Shown in pieces: positions 8,355 to 16,142 of a DNA stretch of 31,350 bases (positions within the stretch are counted from its first letter, which is position 1; every line of letters begins with the position of its first letter). The notes under the pieces were generated by a model, which did not search any database, was not told where the DNA came from, and saw only the letters and a list, made by a program, of their open reading frames with translations. The position numbers were made by a program, and so were the translations under genes. Source of the DNA: JANMZR01 sp031383555 (GTDB lineage Bacteria; Bacteroidota; Bacteroidia; Cytophagales; Spirosomataceae); the NCBI GenBank assembly GCA_031383555.1, contig JANMZR010000201.1, positions 1 through 31,350 on the forward strand, in the 5' to 3' direction.

Positions 8355-10355
8355 ATGAAAACAATAAAAACACTATCAAAATTAGCTTTAATTTCAGCTT
8401 TTGTAGGTATTAATGCTTGCAAACCTACAAATGACAAAGGAAAAGGCACCTCATTTTTAGCTGGTGATGCAGCGCAAAAGGTCTACGTAGCACCTGGCAC
8501 ACATGACGAATTCTACAATATAGTTTCTGGAGGATTCAATGGCCAACTTTCGGTGGTTGGTTTGCCTTCAGGCCGAACTCTAAAAATAATACCTGTTTTT
8601 ACTCAATTTGGTGAAAGTGGCTGGGGTTATAGCGAAGAAACAAAGCCTATGCTCAATACTTCCCATGGTTTCATCCCTTGGGACGACTCCCATCATGTGG
8701 CGCTCTCAACCACAAATAGCGAGCATGACGGCCGCTGGGCATTTATTAATGGGAATAATACACCAAGAATAGCCCGAGTGAGTCTTTCTACTTTCAGAAC
8801 AGAGGAAATCATTGAAATCCCCAACTCTGGAGGCAACCACTCTTCACCTTTTGTTACTGCAAATACAGAATATGCCGTAGCTGGTACACGGTTTTCAGTA
8901 CCACCTGATGCCAATGCTGATGTACCCATAAGCTCATTCAAAAAAAATTTCAAAGGCTATATCAGCTTTGTGAGTATCGACAAAACTACTGGCAGAATGG
9001 GCATAAAATTTCAGCTAAAAACCCCTGGCGTAAGCTTTGACTTGGCTCGTGCTGGCAAAGGCAAATCAGCTGGTTGGTTTTTCTTTTCTACTTACAATAC
9101 TGAGCAAGCCAATTCATTGTTGGAAGTAAATGCTTCGCAAAAAGACAAAGATTTTATATTGGCAGTAAACTGGAAAAAAGCAGAGGAATATTTAGCTCAG
9201 GGTAAAGGAAGGAAGGAAAAAGCCAATTATGCACATAATGTTTATGATGAAAAAGTGCATTCAGCCACCTCAACAATGATGAATGAAGTGATGACGCTTG
9301 ACCCAAAAGAATGCCCAGGCATGTTGTATTTTATGCCATGTCCAAAGTCGCCACATGGTTGTGATGTTGATCCAACAGGCCAATATATTGTTGGTTCTGG
9401 AAAATTGGCCGCCGTAATTCCTGTTTTTTCTTTTGCAAAAATTGAACAGGCCATTGCCAACAAAACCTTTGATGGTGATTTTGATGGAATTCCTGTTTTG
9501 AAATACGATGCAGTATTACATGGTGAAGTTAAAAAACCAGGTTTAGGACCATTACACACTGAATTTGACGGGCAAGGCAATGCAATTACCTCATTTTTTG
9601 TATCGTCGGAACTGGTAAAATGGAATATTGAAAAACTTGAAGTGATTGACCGAGTACCCACCTTTTATTCAGTAGGTCACTTGAGTATTCCTGGTGGCCC
9701 AACAGCCAAGCCCTGGGGTAAATATGTGGTGGCATATAATAAAATCACCAAAGACAGATACTTACCAACTGGCCCAGAATTAGCTCAATCGGCACAATTA
9801 TATGATATTTCTGGAGAAAAAATGAAACTTCTACTCGACTTCCCAACCATAGGCGAACCCCACTATGCCGAATCAATTCCTGCTTCATTGATTGAAAAAA
9901 ACTCGGTAAAGATTTTCAAATTGGAAGAAAACAACCATCCTTATGTAACAAAAGGCGAAAAAGAAGCGAAATTCGTTCTTAAAGGCAAAGAAGTTCATGT
10001 ATATATGACTTCAATTCGGTCACATTTTACACCTGATAACATTGAAGGTGTAAAATTGGGAGACGTGGTTTATTTTCACGTTACGAATTTGGAACAAGAC
10101 TGGGATGTTCCACATGGATTTGCCATTAGAGGTGCCCAGAATTCAGAAATATTAATTATGCCTGGTGAAACCAGTACTTTGAAATGGACACCTAATAAAG
10201 TAGGTGTAACACCCATGTATTGCACAGATTTCTGTTCAGCACTTCACCAAGAAATGCAAGGATATGTGAGAGTTTCTCCTGCAAATAGTACAATCCCTTT
10301 GACTTGGCACACTGGTAAAAGTGCTGAAAAAGAGGCAAGTAAAAAAGCTGAATAA
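8355..10355 (+). CDS. nosZ: Nitrous oxide reductase, clade II (Sec-dependent)
   Basis: Reduces N2O to N2 in the periplasm with two copper centres. The 666 residues begin with a Sec/lipoprotein-type signal (MKTIKTLSKLALI, lipobox-like INAC, C22) and lack the twin-arginine signal of classical NosZ, which marks clade II. The seven-bladed propeller supplies the CuZ histidines: H113 and H114 (DDSHH), H162 (GNHSS), H334 (SPHGCD), H401 (PLHTEFD), H442 (GHLS) and H503 (EPHYAE). The C-terminal cupredoxin domain holds CuA: H587 (VPHGF), C623, C627, H631 and M634 in CTDFCSALHQEM. Every expected ligand is present, so the enzyme should be functional. It lies between the cytochrome c and the accessory nos genes. 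Confidence 0.98.
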   Translation: MKTIKTLSKLALISAFVGINACKPTNDKGKGTSFLAGDAAQKVYVAPGTHDEFYNIVSGGFNGQLSVVGLPSGRTLKIIPVFTQFGESGWGYSEETKPMLNTSHGFIPWDDSHHVALSTTNSEHDGRWAFINGNNTPRIARVSLSTFRTEEIIEIPNSGGNHSSPFVTANTEYAVAGTRFSVPPDANADVPISSFKKNFKGYISFVSIDKTTGRMGIKFQLKTPGVSFDLARAGKGKSAGWFFFSTYNTEQANSLLEVNASQKDKDFILAVNWKKAEEYLAQGKGRKEKANYAHNVYDEKVHSATSTMMNEVMTLDPKECPGMLYFMPCPKSPHGCDVDPTGQYIVGSGKLAAVIPVFSFAKIEQAIANKTFDGDFDGIPVLKYDAVLHGEVKKPGLGPLHTEFDGQGNAITSFFVSSELVKWNIEKLEVIDRVPTFYSVGHLSIPGGPTAKPWGKYVVAYNKITKDRYLPTGPELAQSAQLYDISGEKMKLLLDFPTIGEPHYAESIPASLIEKNSVKIFKLEENNHPYVTKGEKEAKFVLKGKEVHVYMTSIRSHFTPDNIEGVKLGDVVYFHVTNLEQDWDVPHGFAIRGAQNSEILIMPGETSTLKWTPNKVGVTPMYCTDFCSALHQEMQGYVRVSPANSTIPLTWHTGKSAEKEASKKAE

Positions 10356-10375
10356 GTTTCACAAAAATCAAAAAA

Positions 10376-10417
10376 TAATAAATTGGAGTGGTACATCTAA
10401 ACCACTCCAATTTATTA
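10376..10417 (+). terminator. 17-bp hairpin between nosZ and the nos accessory genes
   Basis: Perfect 17-bp arms (10376-10392 and 10401-10417, core AATTGGAGTGGT/ACCACTCCAATT) close an 8-nt loop starting 20 bp after the nosZ stop. There is no run of T directly after the stem (TTTATTAAAA), so it is not a textbook terminator. It may act as a partial terminator or as a 3'-end stabiliser, giving more nosZ mRNA than mRNA for the assembly genes. Confidence 0.75.
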
Positions 10418-10452
10418 AAATTCATAATAATTTCTCAAACAAATCACATTTA

Positions 10453-11028
10453 ATGAAACCCTTAAAACGTTCATCACAAATTTGGTTAACAATTGGTTCA
10501 TTGGCCTTAATTGCCACTTTTTTCCTACCCATTTGGCGAATCGATTTATGGGCACCACAGTATCCGGAAGGCCTTTCTATGAAAATCTGGCTATCTAAAC
10601 TATCAGGTGATGTTGAAATTATAAATGGATTAAACCATTATATAGGTATGGCGCTAATTAAAGAAGAAATGTTTCCAGAATTTAAAATTCTTAATTATTG
10701 TATTGCCTTTATCATAGCAGCTGGCTTACTCACTGCATTGATAAAAAGTAAAAAAGGTTTGATTGCATTCCTTACTCTTTTGATCCTATTTGGAGCCATT
10801 GCATTATACGATTTCTGGAAATGGGGTTACGAGTATGGTCACAACTTGAGCGATGATGCCGCTATAAAAGTTCCGGGCATGGCCTATCAGCCACCCTTAA
10901 TTGGCTACAAAGAGCTACTGAATTTTGGAGCTTATTCTGTTCCCGATGCTGGTGGTTGGATTGTGGTTGCCTTAGGATTAATTACAATTGGTGTAACTTT
11001 TTATGAATTTAAATTTAATAAAAATTGA
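10453..11028 (+). CDS. Nos-cluster integral membrane protein (NosB-like position)
   Basis: A 191-residue protein with about four membrane segments: roughly residues 12-26 (WLTIGSLALIATFFLP), 75-93 (YCIAFIIAAGLLTALI), 100-118 (IAFLTLLILFGAIALY) and 165-182 (GWIVVALGLITIGVTF). Between helices 1 and 2 and after helix 3 are extra-membrane loops rich in Trp and Tyr (FWKWGYEYGHN). The ATG at 10453 is used because the frame upstream of it runs through the hairpin. It occupies the place between nosZ and nosL where clade II clusters carry membrane proteins such as NosB, also predicted to have four helices. I cannot confirm homology by eye. It overlaps nosL, so a role in NosZ maturation or electron supply is likely. 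Confidence 0.8.
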   Translation: MKPLKRSSQIWLTIGSLALIATFFLPIWRIDLWAPQYPEGLSMKIWLSKLSGDVEIINGLNHYIGMALIKEEMFPEFKILNYCIAFIIAAGLLTALIKSKKGLIAFLTLLILFGAIALYDFWKWGYEYGHNLSDDAAIKVPGMAYQPPLIGYKELLNFGAYSVPDAGGWIVVALGLITIGVTFYEFKFNKN

Positions 11029-11468
11029 AAAATCTTATACATATTTTTAACCTACTAGTTTTACTTTCCACTTGGTCGTGTGCAACAAAACCTGAGTCAA
11101 TTCAATATGGAAAAGAGAATTGTAGTTTTTGTAAAATGACAATAATGGACCCAAAATTTGGCTCTGAATTAGTCACAGATAAAGGTAAAATTTTCAAATT
11201 TGACGACCTCAGTTGTATGATAAAATACATGAAAATGAACGAGGAAAATAGTGTTGAATATCAACATATTGTGGTAAACCAATTTGACAAACCAAGCGAG
11301 TTAATTGAAACTTCAAAAGCCTTTTTCCTAACATCGCCAAAATACCAAAGCCCTATGATGGGCAACACCGCCTCATTTGCTGACCTTAAAGTGGTAGAAA
11401 AATTAATGAAAACTGATACTGTGGCTAAAAAACAAACATGGGAAGCGTTATTAAATACTTTAAAATGA
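11025..11468 (+). CDS. nosL: NosL copper-chaperone lipoprotein
   Basis: A 147-residue outer-face lipoprotein (MKNLIHIFNLLVLLSTWSC, lipobox Cys C19) that binds Cu(I) and helps deliver copper for NosZ. The Cu-binding CSFCKM motif (C33, C36, M38) is present. FDDLSCMIKYM and SPMMGNTASF are typical of NosL. The start is TTG at 11025, whose last two bases belong to the TGA of the preceding gene (TTGA overlap), which points to translational coupling. The 3' end overlaps nosD by ATGA. Confidence 0.93.
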   Translation: MKNLIHIFNLLVLLSTWSCATKPESIQYGKENCSFCKMTIMDPKFGSELVTDKGKIFKFDDLSCMIKYMKMNEENSVEYQHIVVNQFDKPSELIETSKAFFLTSPKYQSPMMGNTASFADLKVVEKLMKTDTVAKKQTWEALLNTLK

Positions 11469-12706
11469 AGCGGCTTCTATTTATTTTAATTCTGTTTGCT
11501 TCACCTTATATTCTTTTAGGGAAAACTTGGCGTGTGCAAAACGTTTTGGAATTAAGAAAAACAATTTCAATTGCCCAAAACTATGATATAATAGAGGTAT
11601 TAGCCGGGAAATACAATTTAAAAGACCTTATTATAGATAAACCATTAACAATAAAAGGTATAAATTTCCCAGTTTTTGATGCACAATTTAAAGGTGAAAT
11701 ACTCACAATTAGTGCTAGCAATGTGCATATTACAGGAATATTATTTCAAAATGTGGGCGAAACTAGCATGATCGATTGGGCTGCAGTAAAAGTGTTGGAA
11801 TCGGAAAATGTAACCATTTTCAACAATCGATTCAGCCACTGTTACTTTGGGGTTTACCTCTCTTCATCCAATAAATGTTTGGTGAAGAACAATAGGATTA
11901 TTGGTATTCCTAAGGAGGAGCAAACTACTGGAAATGGCGTGCATGCATGGAAATGTGATAGTTTAATTATTGAAAAAAACTATGTTGAAGGGCATCGTGA
12001 TGGAATATATTTTGAGTTTGTGACCAATTCAAAAATTAATCATAATTATAGCACAAAAAATATTCGGTATGGTTTGCATTTTATGTTTTCGCATAAAAAC
12101 GTTTATGAATACAACACTTTTGCGAAAAATGGGGCTGGCGTAGCGGTCATGTACACTAAGGGGGTAAAAATGAAGAACAATACTTTTGAAAATAACTGGG
12201 GTGGCTCAGCTTTTGGTATTTTACTTAAAGATATTTCGGATAGTGAAATTGAACATAACGTATTCAAAACCAATACGGTAGGTGTTTATATGGAAGGCTG
12301 CAGTCGGCTAAAATTTAAGGAAAATGTTTTTAATCAAAATGGAATCGCACTGAGAATTCAAGCCAATTGTGATGAAAACACAATAGAAAACAACAATTTT
12401 TTATCGAATACTTTTGATGTAGCCACCAATGGAAATGCCGTTTTTAATTATTTAAAAAACAACTATTGGGATAAATATGAAGGTTACGACTTAAATCATG
12501 ACGGCAAAGGAGATATCTCATACCGGCCAGTAAGTTTGTTTTCAACCTTAATTGAGCGCATGCCTCAAGCCATGATTTTGCTGAGAAGTTTTACGGCCAC
12601 ATTACTCGATAAAATAGAAAAAATAATACCTAGCCTTACTCCCGAGAATCTGAAGGACGAAAGCCCAAACATGAAACCAAATTTAATTAAACCCATTATT
12701 GGCTAA
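11465..12706 (+). CDS. nosD: NosD periplasmic copper-assembly protein
   Basis: A 413-residue right-handed parallel beta-helix protein needed with NosFY for building the CuZ site of NosZ. It has a Sec signal (MKRLLFILILFASPYILLG). Many PbH1/CASH-type repeats follow, with the pattern 'I.NN.F..N..G' (FNNRFSHCYFGVYLSSSN, VKMKNNTFENNWGG), over about residues 40-350. The C-terminal stretch NNYWDKYEGYDLNHDGKGD is typical of NosD. The ATG at 11465 overlaps the nosL stop (ATGA); an upstream in-frame start at 11438 would lie inside nosL and disrupt the signal peptide. nosF begins 5 bp after its stop. Confidence 0.95.
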   Translation: MKRLLFILILFASPYILLGKTWRVQNVLELRKTISIAQNYDIIEVLAGKYNLKDLIIDKPLTIKGINFPVFDAQFKGEILTISASNVHITGILFQNVGETSMIDWAAVKVLESENVTIFNNRFSHCYFGVYLSSSNKCLVKNNRIIGIPKEEQTTGNGVHAWKCDSLIIEKNYVEGHRDGIYFEFVTNSKINHNYSTKNIRYGLHFMFSHKNVYEYNTFAKNGAGVAVMYTKGVKMKNNTFENNWGGSAFGILLKDISDSEIEHNVFKTNTVGVYMEGCSRLKFKENVFNQNGIALRIQANCDENTIENNNFLSNTFDVATNGNAVFNYLKNNYWDKYEGYDLNHDGKGDISYRPVSLFSTLIERMPQAMILLRSFTATLLDKIEKIIPSLTPENLKDESPNMKPNLIKPIIG

Positions 12707-12711
12707 ATAAT

Positions 12712-13440
12712 ATGATTCAAATAACAAATATTAGTAAGTCGTTTGGTAAGATTCAAGTGCTTAAAAACATAAATCTTTATTTTGAAGAAGGCCAATCAGT
12801 AGCAATTATTGGCCCAAATGGTTCAGGAAAAACAACTTTAATTAAAATATTATTAGGAATGGTAATGCCGGATTGTGGTGAAATATATTTTGAAAAAAAA
12901 TCGATAAAAAATGCTTTTGCCTATCGAAATCAAATAGGATATATGCCTCAAATTGGGAATTATCCCCCAAATCTGAAAATCAGTCAATTGATTGATATGA
13001 TGGTTGATATACGAAATTCGAAGCAGGATCATACTTTTTTAGATACAGAGCTTATTGCGTTGTTCAATTTGAAAGCCATATATGGCAAGCCTTTAGGAAC
13101 GCTTTCGGGCGGCACTAAGCAAAAAGTGAGTGCAGCATTGGCCTTTTTATTCAACCCTAAAGTATTGATTCTTGATGAACCAACGGCGGGTTTAGACCCA
13201 CTTTCCTGTGAAATTTTAAAAGAGAAAATACTTAAAGAAAGAAAGAATGGAAAGTTGATTTTAATTACCTCGCACATCATGGCTGACTTGGAAGAGTTGG
13301 CCAGTCATATTCTTTATTTGCAAGAAGGTGAATTGCAGTTTTTTAAAGAATTTGACCTTTTAAAAACTGAAGTTGGAGAGGAAAGGCTCAATAAAATAAT
13401 TGCCATTTTAATGCAAAATCAAATTCGAGAACTTATATAA
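12712..13440 (+). CDS. nosF: NosF, ABC transporter ATPase for NosZ maturation
   Basis: A 242-residue cytoplasmic ABC ATPase. It has Walker A GPNGSGKTT (34-42), Q-loop region GYMPQ, signature LSGGTKQ (131-137), Walker B VLILDEPTAGLD (151-162) and the switch His in ITSHIM (H188). Together with NosY it forms the NosDFY complex, which supports sulfur supply or CuZ assembly in the periplasm. The assignment to NosF rather than to another small ABC ATPase rests on its place directly between nosD and nosY. Confidence 0.94.
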   Translation: MIQITNISKSFGKIQVLKNINLYFEEGQSVAIIGPNGSGKTTLIKILLGMVMPDCGEIYFEKKSIKNAFAYRNQIGYMPQIGNYPPNLKISQLIDMMVDIRNSKQDHTFLDTELIALFNLKAIYGKPLGTLSGGTKQKVSAALAFLFNPKVLILDEPTAGLDPLSCEILKEKILKERKNGKLILITSHIMADLEELASHILYLQEGELQFFKEFDLLKTEVGEERLNKIIAILMQNQIRELI

Positions 13441-13450
13441 CCTCAAAATT

Positions 13451-14218
13451 GTGGCTAAAGTTATTAAATATGTAGTTTACGATATTATAAAAAACAGATT
13501 TGTAATCGGTTACACATTACTGTTATTGGCCATGAGCCTTAGCTTTTTCGGCTTTGAATCTGACCCAAATAAAGGTCTACTGAGCATGCTGAACATTATT
13601 TTAATAGTAGTTCCTTTGGTAAGCATCATATTCTCAACGATACATTTTTACAATTCTTATGAATTTTTGGAGTTACTTTCGGCACAGCCAATGAGCAGGA
13701 AAACGATTTTCTTTAGTCAATATTTTGGCGTTTGTTTTTCACTTACCTTAGCCTTTTTACTAGGTGTGGGCTTACCCACCTATATTTTCGAAGGCTCAAT
13801 TCGGGGCTTTACACTCATTTTTAGTGGATTATTTTTAACGCTAATATTTGTGTCAATTGCTTTTTTTGCCTCTGTTTTCACTCGTGACAAAGCCAAAGGA
13901 ATTGGCATTGCCTTAGCATTATGGTTTTACTTTTGTCTTTTGTTTGACGGTATGGTTTTATCTATATTATTATGCATGAGCGACTACCCGATGGAAAAAG
14001 CTTCATTGGTTTTTACAGCCTTCAACCCAATCGATTTGGCAAGAATATTAGTGTTGATGAAACTCGATGTATCTGCATTGATGGGCATAACTGGGGCTGT
14101 ATTTCAAAATTTTTTTAGCTCAAATATTGGCATTTCAATAGCCATTTTCCTTTTATTATTATGGATATTTTTACCAGTAAAAATAGCTTTCAATTTATTC
14201 AACAAAAAAGATTTATAA
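13451..14218 (+). CDS. nosY: NosY, ABC-2 type permease
   Basis: A 255-residue polytopic inner-membrane protein with about six helices (for example LLSMLNIILIVVPLVSIIF, TLIFVSIAFFASVF and IAIFLLLLWIFLPVKIAF). The PMSRKTIFFSQYFG segment and the paired N- and C-terminal membrane regions are typical of NosY. It is the membrane partner of NosF and binds NosD on the periplasmic side. The start codon is GTG at 13451, 10 bp after the nosF stop, and no better ATG is near. Confidence 0.92.
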   Translation: MAKVIKYVVYDIIKNRFVIGYTLLLLAMSLSFFGFESDPNKGLLSMLNIILIVVPLVSIIFSTIHFYNSYEFLELLSAQPMSRKTIFFSQYFGVCFSLTLAFLLGVGLPTYIFEGSIRGFTLIFSGLFLTLIFVSIAFFASVFTRDKAKGIGIALALWFYFCLLFDGMVLSILLCMSDYPMEKASLVFTAFNPIDLARILVLMKLDVSALMGITGAVFQNFFSSNIGISIAIFLLLLWIFLPVKIAFNLFNKKDL

Positions 14219-14237
14219 CAATTTAAATTTAACAAAC

Positions 14238-14783
14238 ATGAAAAACGCAATTATAACTTTCGCTTTAATTTCCATTTTGGCAGCATGTCAAAGTAAAACC
14301 AATAGAACGGCTGAAACAACCGCCTCAGATGCTCCGGCTATGGGAGGTCAATCGGCAGTGGCAGATGATGTTTCACAAAAGGACATCGTAAAAGTTGCCG
14401 TTAGTTCACCCGACCATACTACCTTGGTAACGGCTGTTACAGCTGCCGATTTGGTAAATACGCTATCCAATGCAGGGCCATTTACAGTATTTGCTCCCAC
14501 TAACGCAGCTTTTGACAAATTACCCAAAGGCACCGTGGAAGAACTACTTAAGACAGAAAACAAAGAAAAACTGGCCACAATACTTCAACATCATGTAATG
14601 ACTTCGGCGTTAGCAGTAGATTTTTTTCAAGATGGCCAAACTATGGGAATGGTTGACGGCTCAAATGTAACTTTTACCGTGCAAGGAAAAGATGTGCTTA
14701 TTGATGGCCATAAAATTCTTGGATCAATTAGAGCATCAAATGGGTGGGTCCATGTAATTGATACAGTAATTTTACCTAATTAA
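14238..14783 (+). CDS. Fasciclin (FAS1)-domain lipoprotein in the nos operon
   Basis: A 181-residue lipoprotein (MKNAIITFALISILAAC, Cys at 17) with a Thr/Ala-rich linker to about residue 48 and then a single FAS1/beta-Ig-H3 domain. The hallmarks GPFTVFAPTNAAFDKLP, ATILQHHVM and the C-terminal WVHVIDTVILP are all present. FAS1 domains usually serve in adhesion or protein contact at the cell surface. It starts 19 bp after nosY and ends before the terminator at 14834, so it is the last gene of the nos transcript. Its function there is not known. A scaffold or accessory role near NosZ is a guess. Confidence 0.9.
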   Translation: MKNAIITFALISILAACQSKTNRTAETTASDAPAMGGQSAVADDVSQKDIVKVAVSSPDHTTLVTAVTAADLVNTLSNAGPFTVFAPTNAAFDKLPKGTVEELLKTENKEKLATILQHHVMTSALAVDFFQDGQTMGMVDGSNVTFTVQGKDVLIDGHKILGSIRASNGWVHVIDTVILPN

Positions 14784-14833
14784 AATAGAAATTCAAAAAA
14801 TCATTTTTTTTTGTTTAATAGTTCGATAAGAAT

Positions 14834-14870
14834 ACTGCCAGCGATTTAGTTTTCTGGCAGTGTTTTTTTT
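14834..14870 (+). terminator. Rho-independent terminator of the nos operon
   Basis: Perfect 8-bp stem ACTGCCAG/CTGGCAGT (14834-14841, 14854-14861) with a 12-nt loop, followed by G and eight T. It lies 50 bp after the fasciclin gene and 13 bp before the stop of the convergent gene. Confidence 0.93.
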
Positions 14871-14883
14871 AAAGGATATTACT

Positions 14884-15756
14884 TTACTTCAAAACCTTTG
14901 CCAACCCAGTCCACTCTTTTACTTTTATAGTTTTTATGTATTTGGGCTCTGTACCAAGGCTAACTTGCTTAAATACAGCACAATCGCCCCATTCTAAAGT
15001 AGCTAAAGGAGCTGGCGTAGGTGTTTTGTTAAAGCCAGCATGGCCGACAATAATATAATTTTTGGTAGTTATTGGTCTAGTTGCAAAGTATTTCATGCTA
15101 TTCTCATATCGATTGCCTTCATCATATAAATAAAAAGTGATGTCTTTTATTGTTTTATTGGGCACCCCTAAATTGAAATATTCTGTGGTTTGTTTGCACC
15201 TGCAAAACTCACTCGTAACGGTCGTATCCACCGGAATTTTCAAAAATTTAATAACCTTTCCAGTACTATCACTTTGATTTTTGCCAATTGGTAAGGTGAT
15301 TTGACGTGCTATAGTCGATTCACAACTTTTCCACCATTCAGGTATTTTTGAGGCAGTTTGGTCGCTGCCCTGTGAAGCGGCGGCATGTCTAAAACTAAAA
15401 ATATAACCTCCTTTTTTGAAGTCATTAAATAGTTCGGCATCTTTCAAAACTATTATACTCCTTTTTAAAGTATCTAATTTGTCTTTAGAATTTATGGCAG
15501 TTAAGGAAAAAACACCTTCAGTAATTCCTGAAATAAACTTACCCGTGCTATCAATTGTGCCACCTTTTGGGTCATTTATTGACCATTTGGCAATAGGCTT
15601 TGCAAGATATTGGTTGCTAGAGCCAGGTGCTACTATTAGGCTATCGACTAATCCTGTTATTTCTAATTTTGGGATAATTTCGGGCATTTTCTCATAAATA
15701 CAGGCTTGTATTATGAGTATTAAAAGTAGGAAGTTTATAATTTTTTTTGAGGTCAT
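14884..15756 (-). CDS. Lipoprotein with Ig-like and histidine-phosphatase-like domains
   Basis: A 290-residue lipoprotein (MTSKKIINFLLLILIIQAC, Cys at 19). Residues about 35-105 look like a bacterial Ig-like (BIG2) domain (GGTIDSTGKFISGITEG). From about residue 110 the chain resembles the histidine phosphatase superfamily: FSFRHAA in place of the RHG motif, SEFCRCKQTTEYF like the second-arginine 'S...R..QT' motif, and VGHAGF for the late His. The essential Arg-His, Arg and His all seem present, so it may be active on an exported phosphate ester. Identity of the family is by eye and moderate. It follows the DUF4834 gene by 27 bp and is convergent with the nos operon. Confidence 0.7.
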   Translation of the reverse strand: MTSKKIINFLLLILIIQACIYEKMPEIIPKLEITGLVDSLIVAPGSSNQYLAKPIAKWSINDPKGGTIDSTGKFISGITEGVFSLTAINSKDKLDTLKRSIIVLKDAELFNDFKKGGYIFSFRHAAASQGSDQTASKIPEWWKSCESTIARQITLPIGKNQSDSTGKVIKFLKIPVDTTVTSEFCRCKQTTEYFNLGVPNKTIKDITFYLYDEGNRYENSMKYFATRPITTKNYIIVGHAGFNKTPTPAPLATLEWGDCAVFKQVSLGTEPKYIKTIKVKEWTGLAKVLK

Positions 15757-15783
15757 TGTAATTCAATATTTATCTGAAATTAC

Positions 15784-16017
15784 TCATTTAACTTCTTCAT
15801 AATCAACATATTCACCTCCTTTTAGGTTTTCAGACTTTCCTTTATTTTTATCGAAATTAATATTTATATCTCCTTCCTTTTGCTTTGGTTTTGCTTTAAA
15901 AGTAAAATCTTTTTGAACTTTATCAAATTGGCTGGAAATAAACAATTTAAGACCCCACCTAAGTACTCTTGGGAAAAAGTACATAAAAGCAATGGATATG
16001 ATTATAAATTTTAACAT
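15784..16017 (-). CDS. DUF4834 family small membrane protein
   Basis: A 77-residue protein with one N-terminal membrane helix (LKFIIISIAFMYFFPRVLRW) and a charged cytoplasmic or periplasmic tail ending GGEYVDYEEVK. The tail ending is characteristic of DUF4834, a small Bacteroidota family of unknown function. It lies 125 bp after carB on the same strand. Confidence 0.8.
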   Translation of the reverse strand: MLKFIIISIAFMYFFPRVLRWGLKLFISSQFDKVQKDFTFKAKPKQKEGDININFDKNKGKSENLKGGEYVDYEEVK

Positions 16018-16142
16018 TATTATCTTTTTATATTTTACATAAATTTAACAAAATATTGAATTGAATTTTGAAAAATAAGGATAAAAGGTTTGATTAAGTC
16101 GTCGAATTGTAATTTAAAATAAGCTAAAAAACCGAAATCAAA

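Noticed and set aside
9242..9661. 139-codon frame antisense to nosZ
   Set aside because: It mirrors the strongly conserved NosZ propeller coding sequence, shows no domain and has no promoter.
10192..10425. 77-codon minus-strand frame over the nosZ end and hairpin
   Set aside because: Overlaps the conserved CuA domain and the palindrome; no domain and no promoter.
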